Below are positions 1 to 11,056 of a DNA stretch of 64,000 bases, piece after piece (position 1 is the stretch's first letter; the number at the start of each line of letters is the position of its first letter). The notes beneath the pieces were generated by a model. That model worked only from the letters and a program-made list of their open reading frames with translations, made no database searches and was not told the DNA's origin. The translations under genes and the position numbers were made by a program. This DNA comes from Lactarius indigo (Eukaryota > Basidiomycota > Agaricomycetes > Russulales > Russulaceae), in the NCBI GenBank assembly GCA_025766275.1, contig JAFKAC010000119.1:1-64000 (forward strand), read 5' to 3'.

Positions 1-2307
1 TAGGTCAACGCATATTTCTCACGGTTTCACTTTTTGTTACCCGTCATCGACAAACCTACATTTATGAGACAATATACTTATCTAATGGATCACAAAGGCG
101 ACCAGCACTTGGCCCGCACGCAGACCGCGTTCATTGCCATGGTGTTTGCATTATTCGCATGTGCAGCCCAACTCGTCGAGGATCCCCGACTAAAAGGTGA
201 CAAGGAAGACGACGGGGGGATGGGCATGGTCTACTACGAACGGTAAGCTATATCCAGACTGGGTAGTGAAGTTACTGATCGCGGATCCGTAGTGCACTTA
301 TTCTCCACTACATAAGCCACGCATCTACGCAGGTTGCCCATGTGCAGTGCTTCATTCTCATGTCCTCGTTCCTTTGTTCCGTCAATTGTCTTCCTCAAGC
401 ATGGCTTCTGATCGGTCAAGCAGTACGGGCTGCGCAAGATCTTGGTTTACACGTGCGTCCTTTGTTTCTACTCGTCGCTTCTGAGGTCTTACGGGCTCCG
501 AAGCGTTCTTCTCGTCGCCTCATTATCTCTGCCATAGAAAAGGAAACTCGCCGAAAGATATGGTGGGGTGTCTACACACTGGATCGCATGCTCGCACTTG
601 CCCTAGGTCGCCCAATCGGCGCCGAGGACGTCGACTGCGACGTCGAACTTCCCATTGACCTTGACGATGACTTCCTGCCGGACTATTTTGCTGGGGCGCC
701 GATGACAACCGAGACCCCTTCTTTGATGACTGGTTTCATATCCCTCATTTCTCTTTATAACATTGCCGGTCGCGTCATGCGCGCAGTCTATGGTGTTGAC
801 ATGGCGGATACAACTGTTGACCCGGAGAAGCGCGTACAACTGCAAGTCACTGTCGATGCTTTGGACAAGGAACTCACCAAATGGCTGGACGGCTTGCCCC
901 CGGTTTTCAAGTCCACCATGATCAATGAGAAGCAAGTATCCATGGGCGCTGCTCTCTGCAGCCACTATTATTCTGTCTTGACTGCGTTGCACCGCAACCT
1001 TCTCCCTGTGAGGCGCGGGCAACCACCCGCTCCGCAATCAAGTGCCAAAGCGGTCTCGTCTGCCCGTACCTGCATTCGTCTGGCGCCTTTTATCAAGAAC
1101 GTGGTGCCTCCTTCACACCATCTCGCATTCTTCATACAGCAACTCTTTAGTTCTGCTGTCATCGTCCTTCTGTACGCGATGCACGTTGCAGACCCCGTTG
1201 CTGCCAACACGGCTATGGAAGAGGTGCAGGGTTGCTTGGGTGCCCTCGAATCGTGGGAAGGGATTTGGCCTGGCGCTCGGAAGGTCAAAGAGCTCCTCGT
1301 CGAGCTCGTGACCACGGCTCGTGAGGCTGTTCTAACCAATCAGACTACGAGTGCCACCACCAATAGTTCCATCGCTACCGCTCCCACTCCAACAAACGTC
1401 ACGTTTGCAACCCCATCCGTTCCCCAGGACAAAGGAAGGAGACACTCGTTCACAACGTCATCAAGGCTTGGGAAGAGTAGATCTAATCTTCGAAGAAACC
1501 TATCACCGGATGCGGGGCGCACTTCCAGGCCCACCCAGAATTCTACCACGCTCCGATTTGAATGTGAGTCTCAGGCGATATGTTTGTTTTGAAACTTTGA
1601 CTTACCTTTCTAATTTAGCGCAACGCGCGAGATCTGCGTCGAGGAAACGTGGACACGACGAAACTGAAGAACCTCCTACTCAATCTGGTTCATCTAATCC
1701 CTACCGTCTTCAATATCAGCTGGGCTTCGGTCGCACAAATTTAAGCCCACATAGTTCCCCGACGTCCGCAAAGAGTTATCCCTCCCCACCCCTTCCCCAC
1801 GTTGAGCCATCACTAGAACGTAGCCCTCCTATCGTGAACGCTCCCTCATTTGGGTCCTGGAATGGGCCCGTTTCTCCCGTCGGCGGCATACCATCACCGG
1901 CTCGGTATGAGTTTGACTTTTCCTCGCCAACTTCGCAGGGCCCCTTTGGCACTCAACAGGGGGCCGAACGGTGGGGTTACGAAGGCGATCAGTTCCCCGG
2001 TTCGTCGCAGAATATGGTGCCAGGCGGCACATATGAGCAACCTCCGACCGTCGACCCTTCATATCTTGCGTATGGCAGCCCGTCGATTGGCACCGACTTT
2101 TTCGGGTCGTCCACCGCACCCGCGGCTGGCTCCTCGTTCCTTTCTGGGGGTTTGCCCTTCCATGGCTTAGATTACCTTCGGAATTTCGACCCTGAGGGTG
2201 GTGAACAAGATGCCCTTGGCCAAGGATTCGACGCGGGGGCGTTCCGATGCGACCCCGAAATACCGTTCGCCCTGTCTGAACTCTCCAAGGAGCAACCGGG
2301 CCTGTAA
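1..2307 (+). CDS. Fungal-specific transcription factor (Zn2Cys6 type), C-terminal part; 5' end outside window
   Basis: This is the back part of a zinc-cluster transcription factor. Bases 1-3 (tag) look like the end of an intron, and coding runs from base 4 (VNAYFSRFHFLLPVIDKPTF). The fungal_trans regulatory domain is clear: a helix with QAWLLIGQAVRAAQDLGLH, then EKETRRKIWWGVYTLDRML and ALGRPIGAEDVDCDVELP, the family signature. Introns are read at about 242-293 (restoring ER|ALILHYISH), 453-502 (GLH|RSSRRL) and 1564-1618. The tail after 1620 is long, Ser/Pro/Gly-rich and low complexity, as usual for activation regions of this family. The Cys6 DNA-binding domain must lie left of the window. The target genes cannot be told; similarity to XlnR-like regulators is only a general impression. 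Confidence 0.85.
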
Positions 2308-2691
2308 TTTTCACAAGTATCCGGTCCCCTTTATGTTTCTTTGTTCTCAACGAACTAAACGTTTCCCATGAATCACTTCAACACAACTAGCTATGACATG
2401 ATGTATTAATTAGTATGTAATCTGCTTCGATAGGACAGGCTTCGTTCGTTCCACTAGACATGTTAATTGTTCAGTGTATTTCGCTATGAAGTTGTATTGC
2501 GACTCGTCGCCTTCCTTGTTCTTGCTACTTTTGGGATTACTGTAGCAGATACTGTGCTAATAACATATGTAAATACACTCTTCGCTTAGTCTGATCATCC
2601 CGGCTATTTCGCCCCCAGTAAAGCCGGTGACAGTATATTTATTGCACGCGGCATCATCCCGGTGGTAATGTAGTCCGGTGTTTCCTAAACC
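2308..2691. other. Intergenic region, probable promoter of the acyl-CoA dehydrogenase gene
   Basis: This stretch holds the 3' flank of the transcription factor gene and the upstream region of the next gene. I see no gene and no clear TATA box. A short word (catcccgg) occurs twice, near 2596 and 2654. Confidence 0.4.
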
Positions 2692-4736
2692 ATGGCCTCA
2701 CACTCAGTCGCAGAACTCACTTCGACGTCGTCATGGGCTATGGTGGGCAGGAGTCCCCCTTTCGAGTGATACCGACTCAGATAGTTTCTCTCAATAGGTG
2801 GAGGATAAATTCTCGCCTTACGCTAAGGAGACTCTAGCAAAGCTAATTGCTTTCTTTGAGGTTCGTCGTGTGCCCCGATGCTCTGTCCCTCTAACTCATT
2901 TGGCATACACTTCTGAAAGGAGGAAGTCTGGCCTGCAGAGCGGCTGGCTAGGGCCCAGCTCCCTGATGACGCGACGCGGTGGCAGACCGTCATTCCCATC
3001 ATTGAAGAACTCAAGGCGAAGGCTCGCAAGCTCGGCCTTTGGAATCTCTTCCTAAGCAAAGCGCATTATCCCAAGCACGGTGTCCCCCTGACCAACCTTG
3101 AAGTATGTATGACCCCCATCACTGCCCACCGTCCTGTCAACTCACTTGTCAAATAGTACGCTGTTATGGCCGAAATCATGGGACGGTCTGGGCACCTGGG
3201 CTCGGAGGTGACGAACTGCTCTGCACCGGACACCGGAAACATGGGTCAGGATTTCTGTACTTTCCATCCAGCATTTTCTAGGGCCTCATTCATTCGACTA
3301 TTTAGAGGTTCTGGCTCGCTACGGCAACGCCGAGCAACAAAAGAAGTGGCTGACTCCTCTGCTGAATGGGGAAATCCGTTCGGCGTTTGCTATGACCGAG
3401 AGGTTTGGTATGTTTCATATTTGAGTTTACAGTGTAAGGATCATCACCCGCTCATGTGGGTTACGTTAGTCGCGTCCTCCGATGCCACGAACATCCGCAC
3501 CTCTATTAGACAAGAAGGTGATGAAATTGTGATCAATGGACACAAATGGTTCGTTCGTCTACAAACGCCACGGGTTTCCGGCGCTTGAGTTGTCCTCCTC
3601 TAGGTACATCAGCGGTGCAGGCGATCCCAGGACAAAGGTCCACCTCGTCCTCGGCAAGAGTGACCCGAACAATTCCAATGCACACCTCCAACAGAGCGTT
3701 GTGATTGTTCCCGCCGACACTCCTGGCGTCAAGGTTGTTCGCCAGATGATGGTCATGGGGTTTGATGACGCACCTGAAGGTCACTCGGAGGTCATCTACG
3801 ACAATGTCCGCGTGCCTTTAAAGAATTTGGTTCTGGGATGGGGTCGAGGCTTCGAGGTCAGTATCACGCAGGAGTACATTCTAGACCCTGCTCATTCTCA
3901 AGATTAGATCATCCAAGGACGCCTCGGACCTGGGCGGATACACCACTGCATGAGGTCGATTGGTGCCGCCCAAGTGGCACTGGACACAATGATACGGCGG
4001 GTAACAGACCCGTCTCGTAAGACTTTCGGAAAGTTCCTTTACGAACATGGTGGGTCCCCACTCTTGATCCTTTCTTATGGTTTTCTTTTTTGGGTTCTCA
4101 TCCTTTCCATAGGCACAGTCGTTGCGGACATTGCGAAATCCCGCGCAGAAATCGAATCTGCACGTCTTCTCGTCCTGAGCGCCGCGCTGCAGGCAAGCTA
4201 GCTTCAGACTAGGTTTTTACCGAATTTGTTGAGAAAAGTGTTGTTCTAGATCGACAAACTCAAGGCAAAGGGCGCTACGAAGGAGATCGCCATTGCGAAG
4301 GCAAGTTGGCTTGTCTCATCTGCGCTGGACTGCGCTCTGATAGAGTTCACCAGTTCATAGTCCCGTCCATGGCTTTACAAGTCGTAGACCGCACCATACA
4401 AGCATTTGGTGCTGAGGGGCTGAGCCAAGATCAAGACCTCGCTTTTGTCTTTGCGAACCTTCGAACGCTCCGTATCGCGGATGTAAGTTACTTAGGTCTT
4501 ATTGCGATCACGCTCGTACTTACGCCTTCCTTACAGGGGCCTGATGCGGTTTGTCTCTATTCGTGATGAAAAGGTTCTCCTGTACTAATCGGTTTTTTTT
4601 TTGCTTTCAGGTTCACATACAGCAAGTCGGACAACGGGAGTTGAGGAGGGCACCCGCTCTGGCAAGAAAGACCGCGGAGATAAAGAAGAAGGAGGCGGTT
4701 CTATTTGAGCAGCGTGGCTTGAAGGTCCCTCAGTAA
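2692..4736 (+). CDS. Acyl-CoA dehydrogenase (ACAD10/11-like), many introns
   Basis: The product is a flavin-dependent acyl-CoA dehydrogenase, which oxidises acyl-CoA to enoyl-CoA in beta-oxidation. Spliced exons give the family in order: an N-terminal helical part ([37 protein letters not shown]), the middle beta domain ([14 protein letters not shown], then [14 protein letters not shown], the FAD/substrate region), and the C-terminal helical domain ([44 protein letters not shown]). About ten short introns are needed; HKW|YISGAGD and [10 protein letters not shown] join cleanly. The ATG at 2692 is joined through a 55-bp intron to the exon starting [11 protein letters not shown]. All segments needed for a full-length enzyme of about 430 residues are present. 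No peroxisomal SKL end is seen; the last residues are LKVPQ. The compartment is therefore open. A transposon begins 48 bp after the stop. Confidence 0.9.
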
Positions 4737-4785
4737 ATGACCATATCCAAAATGTGTCCGAACGAATATAGTTGTGATGAATATA

Positions 4786-4813
4786 CAGCGGTTTTCATAA
4801 CGATAGATACCTT
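4786..4813 (+). repeat. Left terminal inverted repeat of the Tc1/mariner element
   Basis: This 28-bp sequence is the exact reverse complement of 9090-9117. A TA dinucleotide precedes it. The match continues imperfectly inward to about 4835 (atttttcacacacaacgg against attttggatacacaagcgg on the other end). Confidence 0.95.
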
Positions 4814-5351
4814 ACAACGATTTTTCACACACAACGGGGTTTGAATGAGTGTTTCGGCAACCATGCCGAGTAATCTTCTCACAAACACTAATTATATTAA
4901 TTAAAAAATGAATTTATATAATACACTTATCGTTTTCATGAAGTTGTTTTCAAGTCGAAGTGCTACGGGCACTAGGAGAGGACCACCCCATTCTACGCGG
5001 GGAAGGGCCCGACGAAATAGGATCAATATTCATATAAAATGTAGCTGTTACACGTCTCATCGTCAAGACAAATATCGGCATAATGGTTCATGTGCACGGT
5101 ACGAAGCTCGACTCAACTGCCCTTTGGAAAAAGGGCTACCGGCACAACGCTCGTTGTCAACAGCTGCCTTCGTAGATAGAATTGACTTGTAGCCGTAGTG
5201 TTTGAGGGTCGAAACAGGGGACCGGTAGGTAGCGACGGGGGGAAAAGTTCAACGTGAACGCGGAAGAACGAACCCTGAAATGGGAAGTATAAGAGAAGAC
5301 GACTTTGATACCAGAAGGATCTTACAGAAAGGATCATAGACATACCTGGAC
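4814..5351. other. Left subterminal region of the Tc1/mariner element
   Basis: This is 538 bp of non-coding sequence between the left inverted repeat and the passenger gene, presumably its promoter. It has an AT-rich stretch near 4888-4920. I see no gene in it. Confidence 0.5.
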
Positions 5352-7577
5352 ATGTCTCCTACTCGACGTCATCGCAAGAGTGCGCGTGCCCGAGATAGCT
5401 CGTCTGCTGGACAGCCACAATCTCGTGTGCGCAAGGTTACCCTACGCCTGTCACAGCCATCCGCTCCAGAATCGCCGCCGCCATCTGCTCCAGACTTGCT
5501 GCCGCCGATGTCACCACCACCTCTTGACGTCCCTCACCTGCCTCCGCATCTGCCGCCCTCAGTGGCAGGCCTTCCTATTCCGACTGATAGTCAGCATATG
5601 TTGGCTGGTCTGGCTGCAAACGCCCCACTGACATATGCACATTCTTACGGTGCGACGTTCTACCCACCAGCATACCCGCCAGTCCCGTACCACCATTCCT
5701 ATGGTGCAGGGATAAGTGCTGCACCGCTTCCGCCATGGGGTTATGCGCAATATCCTATGGCTCCTCCACTGGCACCTTTCCTGACGGATCGGTCAGCTGC
5801 TCAGCACACCGCGACTAGTGAGGAAAGTTCACTCACACACGACACACGTGCCAACAGGCCAGAGGATGAGGCCGCTCTTGGGCGCGGGAATGGTGGGGGT
5901 ATGAATGCCAACAGTGCTGCTCCGTCGTCGACTGCAGTTACCCAGCTAGGAAAGTCTTACCCCAATAAAGAGATCAGCGATGGAGGTGAGTATCACTTAC
6001 CAGTATGCCAAGAAGTTGCTGATCACATCGAAGTCTGGGAATTCCGCGTCGAGGTGATCGACGACAATATCAAGCATACTTTCAATGCGCACACCAGCAT
6101 GAAATGGTATGAGCTCCTTGATGAAGTGCACCGGCACTTTGAGAGGCCGCGCAGTGAAGTGCGTGTTGGGTACCGGATCAGCGGGGACACAGGCGCGATG
6201 TCGTACCTTGCATCCGAGTATGACTGGAATGATGCGATCGCCCGGCTGCTGGGCAAGGTGCGGTCTGCGCGGACACGCGCAGTGTCGATGGAAATAAAAA
6301 ATATGGTCAGAAATCGCGTGTCACTATAACACAACTGATAAACTGACCTTGCATACCTCCAGCAACCGTCTTTAACGTCGAAGGTGCATGGCACCAAGAG
6401 GGGGAAGGAGAAACGTCGTTGCGAAGACGACATTCCCCCAGAAGCCACTCCGGATACCTTAGACCACCTCCTGGAGCTGCGACAACACCTCCTATGTGAG
6501 GCACACTCCAAGCCGGGAAAGAAAGCATATTGTGTGGTCGAGCAGTCAGGAGAGAACGAAAGAGGGGGACACAAAGAGTTGACGCCCGCAGAAATCAGCC
6601 TGTGGGCGAAGCACATTGTAAGCGACATATCTCTGAGTGAGGGCGACAAAAGACTCACCGACTTTCAGTCGCTCAAGAAGGCGACTAAATTTACTCGGCC
6701 GAACATGAAGACGTTCGACCACCCACCAACCAAGAAGCCTCGAGTCACACATGCACCACTGGAAGTGCATGTGTCCGTCAACATCACGCCGACACCGGGA
6801 ATAAGGAGTCCACAGGTGCAGGCGACATACGTACCTTCGCGTTCCTTGTCACCCGCTCCAAGCACCCTACCTGTGCCAGGACCCATCGTGCCGTTACCAG
6901 GGCCCATCATACCTGCACCGGAGCCCATCGTACCCGTACCAGGGCCCATCGTGCCCGCACCAAAGCCGATCGTACCTGTACCAGGGCCCATTGTGCCAAC
7001 ACCGGGGCCCATGCCAGGGCCCATTGTGCCTGCGCAGGGGCCAGTCGCGCCGGTGCCTATGCAAGTGGTGCACCCATCGCTTTTGCTCGTCCTTCTTGAT
7101 GCGCTGGGAACCTTGACCGTGCCATCGCTGATGGACGTGCTACAGCTCATGGACACCCATCATCCAGTTGGCCCACGGCATGTCGGTCTACACGAAGAAT
7201 TAGTGGAGATGGGTATAGATGATGTTGTGGATTTATACTCACTTCCCGCCGAGCTCCTTGCGACGTTCGGGTGGCTAAGACAAGGTAGTGCTCGCCGCCT
7301 CCAAGAGTTCTGCCGTGATAGGCTTCTGGTCCCTCTCGGATTTGTAGAAGAAACAGTCAGCGATGATCACACAATTTCGAACGACTTACCTTCTGCCCAA
7401 CAGATGGGAGTGTCCGACTCAGAGGACAGCCAACCCATTGATGATGTGGTTCAAGTGTGGCTTGATGAAATGGGGACAACGCCGGAGGAGATCGAAGAGG
7501 ACGAGGTGAGCGTGAGATCAGGCGAGGTGGACGAGGGTGAGGAAAACAGAGACAGAGCAACGTCGCAAGAGGTGTAA
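5352..7577 (+). CDS. Passenger gene of the Tc1/mariner element: proline-rich protein of unknown function
   Basis: Two exons (5352-6305 and 6363-7577) joined at a 57-bp intron give 722 residues. I do not recognise a named family, although proteins of this type seem familiar from mushroom genomes. Visible parts: a basic start (SPTRRHRKSARARDSS); a Pro/Tyr-rich disordered region to about residue 170; a compact domain at about 218-318 (EVWEFRVEVIDD, HFERPRSEVRVGYRISGDTG, LGKVRSARTRAVSMEIKN) that could be a small alpha/beta fold; a basic Lys/Arg stretch; a proline-rich repeat at about 490-565 built on PGPIVP; and a helical C-terminal domain (HEELVEMGIDDVVDLYSLPAE, GSARRLQEFCRDRLLVPLGF) that looks like a SAM-like helix bundle. 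The end is very acidic. Its place inside the inverted repeats suggests that it moves with, or helps, the transposase; that is inference. Confidence 0.8.
6885..7050 (+). repeat. Imperfect 30-bp proline-rich coding repeat
   Basis: About six units encode variants of PGPIVPxP (for example PVPGPIVPLPGPIIPAPEP, then PVPGPIVPAPKP). The DNA is a degenerate tandem repeat with a core of ccagggcccatcgt. It lies inside the passenger gene. Confidence 0.8.
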
Positions 7578-7794
7578 GGAAGCTTGGTCAGCTGTCCCAC
7601 GCCCCCAAACCCCAACGGACTCGTATCCCCCAACGCATATATATTTGGTCGGTAGCTTTTCCCACGTGGTTTTTGACGCGCCTGTGCCATCATTTACGCT
7701 TTGTAATTTTTCCAATTCAATATGTTTGATATTCTCCAGTATTCTGGGCAACCGCCAGCACGCGTACAATAAAATAGTAGATACAAAAAAAAAA

Positions 7795-8932
7795 TTAAGC
7801 CGTGAGTTGGTACCCGCAATGGCCATACCAACCCTTCGCATTGTCTGGTGTGACAGAGTGAACGGCCTCCCAAAGCGTGCTGTAAACACTACCGTCATTG
7901 GATTCGAGGTCTGCATTGACGCGAGAACGGTTTGCGCGGAGCCAGGCCTTGATGGATGAAAAGGCCAGTTCGATTGGGTTGAGGTCTGGTGAATAGGCAG
8001 GAAGGTAAATGAGACGCGCGCCGTGTCCCTCAACAAGTTCGCGAATTCTGTCCACCTTGTGGATCGAGGCGTTGTCGATGACGAGGACCGAGTTGGGCAG
8101 TGGCCACTCGTTCATGTGGAGGAGGAGGCCTTGGATAAAGCGTCGAAAGTGTTCACCGGTAATTGCATTCTCGACGATCTCAAGGTGTAGAACACCATCG
8201 AGAGAGAGCGCAGGCAATATCGAATATTTGGTACCGCGGAGAAAAAACTCGAAGCGGCGAGCACGCTCGCCACGGATTGACCACGCGTACGGCCTCCTCA
8301 AAGTGAGTCGATTGAAATGACTCTCGTCCGCGAAGACGAGCTGGTCCGGTCGGAAATGGGCGGCGATGATGCCCATATACTCCTCGCGGTCTTGTTCGTT
8401 TCGCTCAAGAGCGGGGCGCGTGACCTATCATTCGATGTTAGTTGAGAACGATAGAGCCGGTAAATGGAGACGTACTGTTTTCATCGTGTATCCCTCCCTC
8501 TGGAGGGAACGCATGATCGTTGGAAGTGAGACCTCAACGCCGCAGCCTTCCCGAAGCTCTGTCTGCAGCTCCATGAGTGCAATGTCAGGCTGACGCTCGA
8601 CGGTGTCGCGGAGAAACTATGAGGATGAGACGATCTCTAGGTCCCAGACATTGCGCACGTACCTTAATCTGGACAGCGGTGAGTACGCGCGGACGACCTC
8701 TGTCGATTGGTGGTGGGGGACACGAATTCCCTGTCTTGCGGTGCTGGCTGCGCCACCTCTTGAGCGTTGGGACACTGATCCCAGTGTATTCAAAGACTTC
8801 CGAGTCACGCAGTCCTTGAAGGGACATCGACAGGGCCTGCTCTTTGAGTTCGTTGGAGATGTGACGACGAACCATGGACGAGTGAAGAAGAGGAGGAGGA
8901 GACGCAGAGGAAAGTCGCATCAGAGAAGCCAT
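7795..8932 (-). CDS. Tc1/mariner (IS630-like) DDE transposase
   Basis: Three exons (8663-8932, 8476-8616, 7795-8424), all in phase 0, give 346 residues, the usual length for Tc1 transposases. The N-terminal half has helix-turn-helix features (ISNELKEQALSMSL, FEYTGISVPTLKRW) followed by the Tc1 linker; the next exon gives LPTIMRSLQREGYTMKT. The catalytic domain shows all three acidic residues: first Asp in FADESHFNR, second Asp in VLVIDNASIH, and Glu in SPDLNPIELAFSSIKAWL. There are 34 residues between the second Asp and the Glu, so it is DD34E. The introns are 51 bp (8425-8475) and 46 bp (8617-8662), each GT-AG on the minus strand. An alternative start is the Met at 8875 (MVRRHISNEL). No stop or frameshift is visible, so the enzyme may be active. 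Confidence 0.93.
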
Positions 8933-9089
8933 CTTGGTTGTGATGGAGGGGTTGCGACGCCGGCAAAAGCTGACAACTATTCCATAACCCCACTTCTGCA
9001 AGATAACCTAATTTCCGGATAATTTTCCGTTGACTTAATTATGAACCCCGCTCGGGGGTTTTGGCAGTCCGCTTGTGTATCCAAAATGG

Positions 9090-9117
9090 AAGGTATCTAT
9101 CGTTATGAAAACCGCTG
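9090..9117 (-). repeat. Right terminal inverted repeat of the Tc1/mariner element
   Basis: This is the 28-bp exact reverse complement of 4786-4813, followed by TA at 9118-9119. Confidence 0.95.
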
Positions 9118-9201
9118 TAACTTAGTGATAATCGTTTGTGCACGTGACTGTAATTGCGGACTTGCTGCCACCGCGGCAGTCATCTCGACACGACTTGTAT
9201 C

Positions 9202-9684
9202 ATGCAACATGTGTGCAGCAGAGTAGCCCGCAGGGCAACGCCATTGGTGAGACACGTATCTTCCAAGCCAAACCCACAAACCCCACCTGGCGGCTTCGCC
9301 CTTCCACCCAAAAAACTGCGCGCTCTCGTCGCTCTCTACCACCAGTCCAAATCATTCATCACCCCCGAAAATCTGGACGAGTCCATCGACCGTGCATTCT
9401 TGGAGGTCCCCGGGATGCGCGCATTCGGACACCGAAAAAAGGACTGGCCCTCTCTTCGCTTGGAAGTCAAGGAACGCGAGCGGCTGTCCAAGTTTGGTTT
9501 CCCCGAGACCCTCAACTCGGCGTTGAGCATCTATGAAGCGGGCTACGAGGAGCGAGAATCACGTGTTGAACAGGTGTTCGACGCGATGTATGGGACGTGG
9601 CAGACGAACAAACCAGGCCTGGAATTGCTGCAGGATACGTGGGAGGATGTCGAGCAACGGCTGAAGGAAGAAGAGAAGCTATGA
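9202..9684 (+). CDS. Unknown small protein with a mitochondrial-type N-terminus
   Basis: This is a single exon of 160 residues. I chose the Met at 9202 because the sequence that follows (MQHVCSRVARRATPLVRHVS) is a good mitochondrial targeting peptide: Arg-rich, no acidic residue, amphipathic. The open frame extends back to 9154 but that part overlaps the presumed promoter. The mature part is charged and helical (LPPKKLRALVALYHQSKSF, SRVEQVFDAMYGTWQ, DTWEDVEQRLKEEEKL). I do not recognise the family. It begins 82 bp after the transposon end, so part of its upstream region may have been displaced by the insertion. Confidence 0.7.
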   Translation: MQHVCSRVARRATPLVRHVSSKPNPQTPPGGFALPPKKLRALVALYHQSKSFITPENLDESIDRAFLEVPGMRAFGHRKKDWPSLRLEVKERERLSKFGFPETLNSALSIYEAGYEERESRVEQVFDAMYGTWQTNKPGLELLQDTWEDVEQRLKEEEKL

Positions 9685-10025
9685 CAAAGTGCGCTATTGT
9701 AACTCCCCGTCTGATATTTCTAACCTGCTGTCCCTACTAGTTTATCTCGTACAGCTTCTAATTTCATTAGGCGTTTCCCGTCTAGAGCTGGTCTTGTCTA
9801 TGTCCGACTGTTCCCTTCCATGTACATTCCTTGAGATCATTTCCGCATGCACAGTCCATAATAAACGAAATGACCCTCTTTGCGGCAGGGCGAGATGCCA
9901 TCAACGTTAAAGCCCGTGCGAGCCCTCTCAAATGTGTGCAGACATTTGAAAAAGAAATCGTGTTCAGAGAGACGCTACATACTAAACATTACAAGAGTGT
10001 TAATCTTCCCTTTGCGTTTGTAAAT
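9685..10025. other. Intergenic region between convergent genes
   Basis: This holds the 3' flanks of the small mitochondrial-type gene and the sirtuin gene. I see no gene in it. Confidence 0.5.
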
Positions 10026-11056
10026 TTAGAGGCCCAAGGCTTGTGGAATTGTTTCCTCGCATGGTCCCAGAAACAAGAAATCCACGTCTGAATCACCCTG
10101 ACTCCTTTCCAGATTGAATACAGCGACCTTCCCTCCATGTTTCCGCACTTTTCTCTGATAAGAAGCTGCAGGGTTCACCTGCCATCTTCTTGTGAGCGCG
10201 TTCCACACTACACATCGGGTCGTGGCTCACCGTTGATGACGTCCCCACTACCAAGCACAAAGTAGCCCTCTTAACCAGTTTATCGATAACCGGCATGTGA
10301 TGGGGTTCCTCCCCAAACCACACGACACCTGGCCGCGCCAGGTCACCACATTGGCTACAGCGCGGCAGATCGGCCTTGTTCACGACAGGCTCAATAACCC
10401 CGCTCTCGACCAACTCCTCAGTACCACCCAGCGCCGAGCAGATCGGGGACGTAGGATCCGTTACGCGATGACCACACGTCTGAGACGTGCAATGCACGTC
10501 CATGACCCTACCGTGCATTTCGAGAATTTGTGGCTGAGACGGCGGTGATGACTCAGGCAGAGCGCTTTGCACTGCTTCCAAAGCGCGAGTGCTCAGGCCG
10601 TCTACATTCTGCGTGATGAGCGTGAAGGTCGCGTCGGGCGCGATCTCCTTGCGGATAGATTCTATGGAAAACTTGGCGAGAGCGATGTGGGCTGCATTAG
10701 GTTGGGCGGCGAGGGCTCTGGAGGCGGGAGATTAACGGGGGTAGGACGATGACGACAACGATTCTGACTTCTCGCGTCTGTAGTGGTAGAACTGCCACAC
10801 CCGCGAAGGGTCTGATAAGAATGCGATGTACGTTGCCAGACTCATTGCATCGTACTTGCGCCACATACCCCCGGCTCCTCTGAATGTCGGGATACCTGAC
10901 AAAAAAAAAACGGTGCGTGTTGAGCCCAACGCGAGGAGTGAATGTGAACCCACCAGAAGCCGCGGAGAGACCAGCACCAGCAACCGCGATGATATGTTTT
11001 GACGACAACAACAGTTCCTTGAACGCCGCCATATCTGCGGATGGAAGAGCACCCAT
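10026..11056 (-). CDS. SIRT5-like sirtuin, NAD-dependent protein deacylase
   Basis: The product removes acyl groups from lysine using NAD. Spliced on the minus strand it reads: the NAD-binding GAGxS motif ([19 protein letters not shown]), then [16 protein letters not shown], then the catalytic region ([25 protein letters not shown]), two Cys pairs for zinc (HCTSQTC and PRCSQC), [18 protein letters not shown], and the C-terminal [20 protein letters not shown]. The Tyr and Arg of FYHYRRE match the residues that bind acidic acyl groups in human SIRT5, so desuccinylase, demalonylase or deglutarylase activity is likely. Introns lie after SG (short, ending in a T-rich tract), after RREK and after GTSST. 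The ATG at 11056 ([15 protein letters not shown]) fits the usual start. The enzyme is probably mitochondrial or cytosolic. The length is about 290 residues and looks complete. Confidence 0.9.

Larger units (their letters stand above)
4784..9119. mobile_element. Tc1/mariner transposon with a second (passenger) gene
   Basis: The element spans 4786-9117 (4,332 bp) and is flanked by TA at 4784-4785 and 9118-9119, the target duplication of the Tc1/mariner superfamily. Its ends are a perfect 28-bp inverted repeat (left 4786-4813, right 9090-9117, beginning CAGCGGTTTTCATAACG), followed by about 20 bp of imperfect match. Inside lie two convergent genes: a 722-residue protein of unknown function on the plus strand and a 346-residue DD34E transposase on the minus strand. 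Both open reading frames are uninterrupted after splicing, so the copy may be recent. It sits 48 bp after the acyl-CoA dehydrogenase stop and 82 bp before the next gene. Carrying a second large gene is unusual for this superfamily. Confidence 0.9.
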
